Assembly (NCBI GenBank): GCA_938091475.1
Contig: CALLJI010000201.1
Span: 1-18,499 of the forward strand
DNA: 18,499 nucleotides
Reading direction: 5' to 3'
Source of the DNA: an uncultured Caldimicrobium sp.
GTDB taxonomy: Bacteria > Desulfobacterota > Thermodesulfobacteria > Thermodesulfobacteriales > Thermodesulfobacteriaceae
In this document: positions 12,165-18,499 of the stretch, one piece after another
Layout of the letters: each line of letters begins with the position of its first letter
How positions within the stretch are numbered: the stretch's first letter is position 1
Position numbers and translations under genes: made by a program
The notes under the pieces: model-generated
What the model saw: only the letters and a program-made list of their open reading frames with translations
What the model was told of the DNA's origin: nothing
The model's database searches: none

Positions 12165-13814
12165 TCACATTCTCTCAGGGCTTCTTATACCTAATAAATT
12201 TAAACCTTCTTTTATCACAATCTGACAACCCTTGCACAAAGCTAATCTTGACAAGGTTAACCCTTCATCTTCTACTATTATACGAAACTTATTATAATAC
12301 TCGTGAAATAAAGCAGCAAGATCTAATAAATAATAGATTATCTTATAGGGTGCTAATTGAAGAGCCGAAAGTTCAATTTCATCTGGAAATTCTACAAGTT
12401 TTTTAAGTATCTCAATTTCTTCTCTCTCCTCTAAGGCTAAAGAAGGGAGCTCCTTTAATTTATCTAATTCTACTCTCTTCTCCTTAGCCTTTTCAAAAAG
12501 AGAGGAAATTCGGGCATGGGCATATTGAACATAATAAACTGGATTTTCCTGTGACTGTTTTTTAGCTAATTCTACCTCAAAATCTAAGGGAGAATCGGCA
12601 CTCCTTGAAAGAAAAATAAATCTTGCAGCCTCTACCCCTACTTCCTTTACCAATTCTTTTAATTCCACATATTCAGCCTTTCTTGTAGACATACTCTTAA
12701 GTTTGCCTTCTTCAATTAAATTAACCATTTGAATGAGGATAACCTGTAACTTCTCTGGATCAATGTTTAAGGCTTGCAGAGAAGCCTTTAATCTTGGGAC
12801 ATATCCATGATGATCTGCTCCCCAGAGATTAACTCCTAAATCAAAGCCTCTCTTTATAAACTTTTCGTAATGGTAGCTTATATCACTGGCAAAATAAGTC
12901 CATTCACCTGTGGCTTTACGCACCACTCTATCTTTTTCATCTCCAAATAAAGTAGATTTAAACCATTTTGCTCCATCCTTTTCATAAATCAACCCCTTTT
13001 CGCTTAAAAGATGGATACACTCTTCTACTAATCCCTTTTTATATAAGTCTCTCTCAGAATACCAGTTGTCGTAATAAACTCTAAAGTCCTCAAGGTCCTT
13101 TCTTATATCCTCTAAAATTGTTTTAATGGCAAGTTCTCTGGAAAGTTCAAGGGCTTCCTCTTCTTTTCTTTCCAATAAATCGGGATAAGACCTTAAGGCT
13201 TCTTTAGCTATCTCATAAATGTATTCCCCTTGATAGAAATCCTCAGGAAATTCAACAGGTATTCCAGCCAACTCCTTTGCCCTTAAAAAAACTGAAGCTC
13301 CTAAAATTTCCATTTGAGTGCCTCGATCATTAATATAATATTCTTTAAAAACCTCAAAACCAGCTTTTTTTAAAATTCTTGCCAGAGCATCTCCATAGGC
13401 CGCTCCTCTACCATGACCAATGTGAAGGGGTCCTGTTGGATTAGCTGAAACAAACTCAACTAAAACTTTTCTCCCTTTGCCAATCTCAAGATTACCAAAG
13501 GCTTCCCTTTCTTTAATTATGTACCACAAAGTATCTTTATAAAATTGGGAATTTATCCAAAAATTAATAAAACCAGGTCCAGCAATCTCAAGTTTTTCAA
13601 AAAGGGGATCTGGGCTAAGCACTTCGAGCAGTTTTTTGGCCAAATCTTTTGCTGGTACTTTTTTTATCCCTTGAAGTACTAAGGCAAGATTAGTTGAATA
13701 GTCACCGAAATTCTTACTTTTTGGTTTTTCAACTTCAAAAGCTATCTCTTTTACCTCTGGATATAACTCTTTAAGAACCTTTCTTAATCTCTCTTTGATC
13801 TTCCTTTTGATCAC
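12165..13814 (-). CDS. argS: arginyl-tRNA synthetase
   Basis: A 549-residue class I aminoacyl-tRNA synthetase that charges tRNA-Arg. The N-terminal Arg-tRNA domain (about 1-85, with KNFGDYSTNLAL) precedes the catalytic core: ANPTGPLHIGHGRG with HIGH-type HIGHG at 131-135, and WGADHHGYVPRLK. The KMSKS loop is degenerate, KLKSMSTRK (SMSTR 374-378), as common in this enzyme. The C-terminal anticodon-binding domain ends LLGIRSPERM. The start is a GTG at 13814 with GGGGAG upstream, inside the preceding small gene (44-nt overlap in another frame). Length and motifs are complete. Confidence 0.97.
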   Translation of the reverse strand: MIKRKIKERLRKVLKELYPEVKEIAFEVEKPKSKNFGDYSTNLALVLQGIKKVPAKDLAKKLLEVLSPDPLFEKLEIAGPGFINFWINSQFYKDTLWYIIKEREAFGNLEIGKGRKVLVEFVSANPTGPLHIGHGRGAAYGDALARILKKAGFEVFKEYYINDRGTQMEILGASVFLRAKELAGIPVEFPEDFYQGEYIYEIAKEALRSYPDLLERKEEEALELSRELAIKTILEDIRKDLEDFRVYYDNWYSERDLYKKGLVEECIHLLSEKGLIYEKDGAKWFKSTLFGDEKDRVVRKATGEWTYFASDISYHYEKFIKRGFDLGVNLWGADHHGYVPRLKASLQALNIDPEKLQVILIQMVNLIEEGKLKSMSTRKAEYVELKELVKEVGVEAARFIFLSRSADSPLDFEVELAKKQSQENPVYYVQYAHARISSLFEKAKEKRVELDKLKELPSLALEEREEIEILKKLVEFPDEIELSALQLAPYKIIYYLLDLAALFHEYYNKFRIIVEDEGLTLSRLALCKGCQIVIKEGLNLLGIRSPERM

Positions 13815-13974
13815 CTTTTCTCTCCCCTTTTAACAGCTCTAAATCTAACGAAAAATCTGGACATTTAAAGGGTTTAGTATTATCTATAGTAAATTTTTTA
13901 GTGCAAAAGGCTCTCCAAGCACACCTGGCACAGAGAACTATTTCGTCCTGAAAATTATCCTGGGTATTCATCAC
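13771..13974 (-). CDS. four-cysteine mini-protein upstream of argS (putative zinc-binding)
   Basis: A 67-residue protein with a probable metal knuckle: Cys15, Cys18 and Cys24 in CARCAWRAFCTKKF and Cys38 in KCPDF, followed by a Lys/Glu-rich charged tail. I recall similar small proteins with a CxxCAWRxxCxKxF...CPD pattern in sulfate-reducing bacteria, but I cannot verify this here and no function is known to me. It overlaps the CooT-like gene before it by 20 nt and argS after it by 44 nt. Such overlaps support it being a real, coupled gene, though the tail covering the argS start could be partly fortuitous. The start could be either of two adjacent ATGs (13974 or 13971). Confidence 0.65.
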   Translation of the reverse strand: MMNTQDNFQDEIVLCARCAWRAFCTKKFTIDNTKPFKCPDFSLDLELLKGERKGDQKEDQREIKKGS

Positions 13975-14155
13975 ACTCTATCAAAACTTTAGCCTTGAGA
14001 AAATCTATCTCCTTTATTTGTCCCCTTACTCTTTTGGGAGGTTCAAAAAAACTTTTCAAAAGAATTTCATCCCCTAAAAATTCTATTTGAGTAATATCCC
14101 GGGCTATCTCTTTCTCCTCTCCCTTAATTTTAACCCAAATTTTAGCTTGACACAT
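13955..14155 (-). CDS. CooT-family nickel-binding protein
   Basis: A 66-residue protein of the CooT type: it begins MCQAKIWVKI, with Cys2 right after the initiator, the residue that binds Ni(II) in CooT. It continues with a compact beta-rich pattern (EIARDITQIEFLGDEILLKSFF, then VRGQIKEIDFLKAKVLIE) typical of that family. CooT is a small nickel chaperone associated with carbon monoxide dehydrogenase, but homologues occur widely, so the partner here is unknown. The gene overlaps the end of the RluA-type gene by 14 nt and the next small gene by 20 nt; a GGAGAG-like site lies upstream. Confidence 0.8.
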   Translation of the reverse strand: MCQAKIWVKIKGEEKEIARDITQIEFLGDEILLKSFFEPPKRVRGQIKEIDFLKAKVLIECDEYPG

Positions 14156-14840
14156 CTCTTAATCTCTCCTTTTCTTTTTTTAACTTATTAAAAAACTCCA
14201 AAAGGGGTCTTTTGTCAAGAGCTTTCCATTGAAAATAAGTAGGAACTGGTGCCCATATTTCTAAAAATTCTTGTGTATGCGGATGAGGAAAGGCAAGATA
14301 AAGGGCATGCAATAGAATTGCCTTTCCCTTTAAAATTTTTTCTTTTCCCTCATATAATGTATCGCCCACAATAGGGTGCCCCTTTTTTGCTAAAACCCAT
14401 CTCAATTGATGTTTTCTACCAGTAAGGGGGGAAAGCAAAAGCACTGACTCTTTCTCCATAACTTGAAGAACTTTAAAGAAGGTAAAAGTTTTTTTGAGCT
14501 TGCCTTTTATAAACATTTCCTCTTCCAACAACCCTTCCTTTTCCATAAAACTCCCTTCTACCTTGGCAAGATAGATCTTATTTACTTCACCCTTTGACAT
14601 TAATTCAAAGAATTTAGCAGCTGTTTTGCTGCGCTTAGCAAAAGCAAGGGCTCCTGAAACAGGTTTGTCTAATCTGTGCAAAATAGCAAGAAAGACTTCT
14701 CTCTTCTTATCTTCCCTTGTCTTTAAATAATTTTTAAGATTCCAAAATAAAGATTCTTTCCTCTTCCTTGCCCCTTGAACTACCCAACCTGGCTCCTTAT
14801 TGACAATAATCAAATATTTATCTTCGTATAGAATTTTCAC
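14142..14840 (-). CDS. RluA-family RNA pseudouridine synthase
   Basis: A 232-residue enzyme that isomerises uridine to pseudouridine in rRNA or tRNA. It opens with the family's ILYEDKYLIIVNKEPGWVV and has the catalytic motif HRLDKPVSGAL with Asp58 (usually HRLDxxTSG). Later come the substrate-site blocks NKIYLAKVEG, LTGRKHQLRWVLAKKGHPIVGDTLY and LLHALYLAFPHP. There is no N-terminal S4 RNA-binding domain, so it resembles the shorter RluA/TruC-type enzymes rather than RluD. Its target base cannot be told from the sequence. It overlaps the 3' end of the AsmA-like gene by 23 nt, implying translational coupling. Confidence 0.92.
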   Translation of the reverse strand: MKILYEDKYLIIVNKEPGWVVQGARKRKESLFWNLKNYLKTREDKKREVFLAILHRLDKPVSGALAFAKRSKTAAKFFELMSKGEVNKIYLAKVEGSFMEKEGLLEEEMFIKGKLKKTFTFFKVLQVMEKESVLLLSPLTGRKHQLRWVLAKKGHPIVGDTLYEGKEKILKGKAILLHALYLAFPHPHTQEFLEIWAPVPTYFQWKALDKRPLLEFFNKLKKEKERLRDVSS

Positions 14841-17800
14841 TTTTTCTTTCTAATAATTCTCTCTTTTTGAAACCTTCAAAAGTTCTTTTTTCTTTGAAAA
14901 ATTCCTCTTGAAGGCCAAAGAACTTAAAGATAAAACGAAAGAGTCCTTTCCCAATACTGGCTGGATGTAAAGGAATGATGGTTGGGTTATCGTAAGTGCC
15001 TGTCACCTCTAAAGGTAAATAGATAAACATTCTCTCTTTACCTAAAATAAGTTTATTAAGATAGGGGATATGTTCTATGATCACATCTATAGTTTTAAAA
15101 GGTGATACAAGAAAGGTTAAAGAAACTCCCTTATCTTTTAAAGAGATAGGACCAGAACCAAAGAGTCTAAATCCAGGGGCTGAAAGAAAAAGGGTATCAA
15201 GGTTTAACTTAGAATTATCAAACTCTCCCATCAAGTTTATTTCCTCATAAGGTAAAAGATTGTTCTCTAAATTGGGAATTTTACCTCTAAATAAATCTAT
15301 AGGGCTTAAAAAGCCTAACACTCTAACTATCAAAGGAGCTCGGTATAGATAACCTCTGGGAGATTTTATTGACACGCGACCATAGGAATTTTCCAGAAAG
15401 GTTTTTTTCCAATCTGTATAAAAAAATCCTTCCATTTGGAAAGGACCTTCTAAAATAGTCTTAGGCATTTCCTCTGGATACATACAAGAAAATAGATCCA
15501 AAAATTCTCCTTGGGATGGAGAAAGATCTATAAAAAGATATTTATATTGTGGATTTCTCTCTAATTCAGCATAAAATTTAAGACCACAAAAATTTATCTC
15601 AGGTAAAGTAATAGAAAGTATGCCCTCTTCCCTTATAGACAAATTTCCCCTTAAATTTTCTAAAGTATGAGAGGTAGGTAAAACTAATTTTTCTGCGCCA
15701 AAGGTTAAATCTCCTCTTAAAGGAAGATCCTTTAACTCAACCTCTAAAACATCTTCTTTAACCTCCTTTAATTCCTCCTCCCTTTCCTCTTTTAAATATG
15801 CTTTAAGATCAAAGTTTTTTACCTGTAAATCTCCCTTAACTAACAAAAATTTCTCTTCTCTGCGAAGTTCCAGATCTCCAGAGAGAGAGGACTTTCCAAC
15901 CCTTAAATTTAGCTCTTTTCCAAGGATACCCTCCCTTTCTAAATTAAAATTTCCTGCAAAATTTATGGGTATATCAACTAAAGTTAAATTTTCAATCCTT
16001 AAGTAACTTGGAAATAAGAGAAAATCTTCCTTTAAATAATCCTCAATGAGAGCCCTGAAATTTTTGCTATTGAATTGATCATACCATCTCTTAAGCAAGG
16101 TTGAACTAAAATTTACCGCAACCTCACCTTCTACTAAACCCTCCTTTATAGGTGGCCTACTGAAAAGGCTCATAAGCTCTTGCATCTCTGCTTTTCCTTC
16201 AAAATAAACATTGTATTTATCTTCTTTCTTAATAAAACTTAGACCAAAATTACTCGCTTTACTCTGCACCTTTCCCCTTATTTCCAGATCTTTTTCGGCT
16301 CTCACTTCAATTTGGGCAGAAAGAGCCTCTATTATATGTTTACCTTCATACTTCAAAAAATCTTTGGTAAGGAAGACATAAAAAGAGGGTATTTCTATGG
16401 GCCTTTCTTTTAATTCAAGCTTTGAATTTTTAATACCTAATAGGGTTTGTAGTTTATTTATATTTTTCTCTTTTACGATGCCCTTTCCAGAAAGATTAAA
16501 GAGGTTTTCTCTGAGCACATAGACACCTTCAAGTTCAAAGGGAGAATCCTCTATCAAAACCTGAGAACTAAGCATAGAAAACCTTCCCTCTTTAAAGATA
16601 AAGGGAAGATTTTCTGTGGAGAAGAAAAATTTTTCCTCTAAAAGGGGGAACTTAAGGGTGATCCCTTTTAAACTACCTTTTATATAAAGTGCATCAAGGA
16701 GAGGGGATAAATCTTCATTTATTTCATAGGAGCCCTTGTACCTCCCTTCATCAATAAGGATTTCCTTTAATTGAACTTGATAATTTGTAAAGACTTCCCT
16801 CAATTTGGTAGATTTTTCCAGAAATTCAGACATTTCACTCTCCTTTATAGCACCGGAGAGCTTATGGATATTTAATTGGTTTTTCGAAGGAAAAATCTCT
16901 CCTTGAATACCTGCTAAATAACTTTGGCCATAGCTGAGAGCCAAACCTTGAAGTTCTATTTTTTCATCACCATAGGCAATAATACCCTCATCCAAAGAAA
17001 TTTTTTGAGCCAAGGTAGGAACTTTGACTTCAAGCTTTTTTGGAGAAATAGCTAAGTCTATTTGAGGATCTACTAATGTACCACTAAGATTTAAATCTAA
17101 CCCTACATAACCTGAGATATCCCATTCCTTAAGAAAAGCCATCTTTTCAGTCAAAGAAATACCTAAATTTTGGAAAAAGCTTCCCTCACCCTCAAAGGTT
17201 CCAGTCAGTGAAATCTTAGGTTCCTTATCAAAAAGTGCTAAGGTTAACTCCTTCACCTTTCCTGCAATAGAACCATTTACTTTAGTTTCTCCAGAAAATT
17301 TTATTAATTTATTCTCAAAACTAAGATTTCCCTTAATTTCGCTAAAATTCAGAGCAATTTCTGGCACATAAACCTCGCCCTCTTCCACCTCTCCTTTTAT
17401 TTTTAGATTATTTACCGCTAAAAGGTCCCTAATATCCTCACCTTCGGCAATAAATCTTAGATTCTTGAATAATCCACCTTTAATTCTGCTCTCTAACTCC
17501 TCTTTGATTTCCTTTGGTAAAAAGGGATCAAAGAGTGAGCTAACCTCTTCCCACTTAAGGGCTGTTAGGTGACCTAAAGCTTTATAGCTTTTTGATTTTT
17601 TTAAGAAAACCATCTCTCCCTTAAAGAGGGGATACTTCATATCAAGGGGAGAAAGATTCAGCTCAAACTCATTTTCTTTACCTCTAAAGTATCCTTGAAA
17701 AAAACCACAGACCAGTTGTTCTTTGCTATTCTTAAAGACAAGACAAGGCGCTTGCCCAGTAAAACCAATGTTCCATTCTCCTTTTTCATAACTCACCTCA

Positions 17801-18486
17801 GCAGATAAATCAAAATCGGTTTTAGAGAGAAAATTGTTTTGCCAAGCTTTTACCTTGCTTAGATCTAATCCTTTTGTTTTTAAAGTTGCCTCTAAAAAGT
17901 TATCAATATAATTGAATCTAAGGGACATTTCAAGCTTCTTACAAAAATCAGCTAAGGCCTCCATTTCAAGGAGAAGTTGAGAGCTTTGATGATTCGTCTT
18001 TACATAGATATTTTCAAACCCTATCTTAGAGTTTTCACCCCAAAGCACCTCTATGGTGGCATTCTTTATAAAAAGCGTAAGAGGTGGAGTTTTTTTAAGA
18101 TTTTCTATTACCCTCTCATAATTGATTACTGGCTCTTCCTCTGTGACAAAAAGTTTTACCGAGGGATTTTTAAAGTAAAGCTTCTCTGGATAGAAATTGA
18201 AAGTTAAAAATCTCTTGCTTGAAAAATCTATGCGACCTTTGGGAAGGGCAACTGAAAAATCTTTTCCTTCAATGCGTAAATCCTCAAAGGCAAGTAAGGT
18301 TTTATAAAGATTAAGATGTATCTTCTTGTAAGTTATACTATAACCTGTTCTTTGATGGAGATAATTTTTGAGCTTTTCCTTGAAATAGGGCTTGTTTAGA
18401 AAATATTCAAGATTCAGAGCAAAAAAGCCAATTAAGAATATGAGAACTAAAAATATTAAAGAGATGAATAAAAAAAACCTTTTCAT
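14818..18486 (-). CDS. giant AsmA-like/YhdP-type envelope protein
   Basis: A 1222-residue protein. A single N-terminal membrane helix (about 3-25) anchors it in the inner membrane; the rest is predicted periplasmic. The long body is an almost unbroken series of alternating beta strands with recurring short LKG/GEV/SLSG-like phrases. This is characteristic of AsmA-like proteins (YhdP, TamB), thought to form grooved bridges that carry phospholipids to the outer membrane. The C-terminal part (about 1050-1200: GRVSIKSPRGYLYRAP, VLGFLSP, APGFRLFGSGPISLKDKGVSL, PLEVTGTYDNPTIIPLHPAS) is the AsmA-like C-terminal region. The ATG at 18486 fits the membrane anchor, but no Shine-Dalgarno is visible and only 13 nt of upstream sequence remains. 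It begins the run ending with the GNAT gene. An outer-membrane-bearing cell is implied. Confidence 0.88.
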   Translation of the reverse strand: MKRFFLFISLIFLVLIFLIGFFALNLEYFLNKPYFKEKLKNYLHQRTGYSITYKKIHLNLYKTLLAFEDLRIEGKDFSVALPKGRIDFSSKRFLTFNFYPEKLYFKNPSVKLFVTEEEPVINYERVIENLKKTPPLTLFIKNATIEVLWGENSKIGFENIYVKTNHQSSQLLLEMEALADFCKKLEMSLRFNYIDNFLEATLKTKGLDLSKVKAWQNNFLSKTDFDLSAEVSYEKGEWNIGFTGQAPCLVFKNSKEQLVCGFFQGYFRGKENEFELNLSPLDMKYPLFKGEMVFLKKSKSYKALGHLTALKWEEVSSLFDPFLPKEIKEELESRIKGGLFKNLRFIAEGEDIRDLLAVNNLKIKGEVEEGEVYVPEIALNFSEIKGNLSFENKLIKFSGETKVNGSIAGKVKELTLALFDKEPKISLTGTFEGEGSFFQNLGISLTEKMAFLKEWDISGYVGLDLNLSGTLVDPQIDLAISPKKLEVKVPTLAQKISLDEGIIAYGDEKIELQGLALSYGQSYLAGIQGEIFPSKNQLNIHKLSGAIKESEMSEFLEKSTKLREVFTNYQVQLKEILIDEGRYKGSYEINEDLSPLLDALYIKGSLKGITLKFPLLEEKFFFSTENLPFIFKEGRFSMLSSQVLIEDSPFELEGVYVLRENLFNLSGKGIVKEKNINKLQTLLGIKNSKLELKERPIEIPSFYVFLTKDFLKYEGKHIIEALSAQIEVRAEKDLEIRGKVQSKASNFGLSFIKKEDKYNVYFEGKAEMQELMSLFSRPPIKEGLVEGEVAVNFSSTLLKRWYDQFNSKNFRALIEDYLKEDFLLFPSYLRIENLTLVDIPINFAGNFNLEREGILGKELNLRVGKSSLSGDLELRREEKFLLVKGDLQVKNFDLKAYLKEEREEELKEVKEDVLEVELKDLPLRGDLTFGAEKLVLPTSHTLENLRGNLSIREEGILSITLPEINFCGLKFYAELERNPQYKYLFIDLSPSQGEFLDLFSCMYPEEMPKTILEGPFQMEGFFYTDWKKTFLENSYGRVSIKSPRGYLYRAPLIVRVLGFLSPIDLFRGKIPNLENNLLPYEEINLMGEFDNSKLNLDTLFLSAPGFRLFGSGPISLKDKGVSLTFLVSPFKTIDVIIEHIPYLNKLILGKERMFIYLPLEVTGTYDNPTIIPLHPASIGKGLFRFIFKFFGLQEEFFKEKRTFEGFKKRELLERKSENSIRR

Positions 18487-18499
18487 TAAAGTTATTTTA

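Overview
The window most likely comes from a low-G+C, thermophile-like sulfur-metabolising bacterium, plausibly a sulfate reducer or sulfur disproportionator of the Thermodesulfobacteria type. That is inferred from a canonical DsrC with both C-terminal cysteines, several sulfur-transfer genes, Lys/Glu-rich compact proteins and tight gene overlaps. No 16S rRNA or other decisive taxonomic marker is present. Almost everything is on the minus strand; only gpsA and the DsrE-like gene after it are on the plus strand.

Left part (1-7350), an accessory-looking sulfur region. The start of a 2Fe-2S ferredoxin-domain protein (RACo/DUF4445-like) runs off the left edge. Next is a secreted two-domain rhodanese with its own terminator. 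Upstream of it lies a candidate sigma-54 (-24/-12) promoter with a dyad centred about 85 bp before the predicted transcription start. Then comes a four-gene operon, transcribed right to left: YeeE/YedE (TsuA-like) transporter, TusA-like sulfur carrier, cytosolic PAS histidine kinase, NtrC-type sigma-54 response regulator. The natural reading is a sulfur-responsive circuit: import and relay of a thiosulfate-like sulfur compound, sensing by the kinase, and sigma-54 activation of genes such as the periplasmic rhodanese.

Three large non-coding stretches (320-933, 1867-2837, 7270-7950) are packed with short hairpin repeats framed by GTAGGGGC...GCCC(CTAC). They also carry a second, AT-rich repeat family (TGTGACATTTNNAAATAGTAA) resembling insertion-sequence ends. 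Two copies of the second family face inward at 2774-2798 and 7325-7349 and bracket the four-gene operon. Two roughly 77-bp direct repeats bracket the rhodanese gene.

Middle part (7951-10825): gpsA, with a promoter placed so that its mRNA may be leaderless; a DsrE-family protein; a convergent HAD hydrolase; an exported ComEA-like helix-hairpin-helix protein; and monocistronic dsrC with a good sigma-70 promoter and a terminator hairpin.

Right part (10957-18486), a tightly packed minus-strand operon-like run: giant AsmA-like envelope protein, RluA-type pseudouridine synthase, CooT-type nickel protein, four-cysteine mini-protein, argS, SPOR-domain membrane protein, and an ArgA-like GNAT acetyltransferase. 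These are core housekeeping and envelope genes, with overlaps at four of the six junctions.
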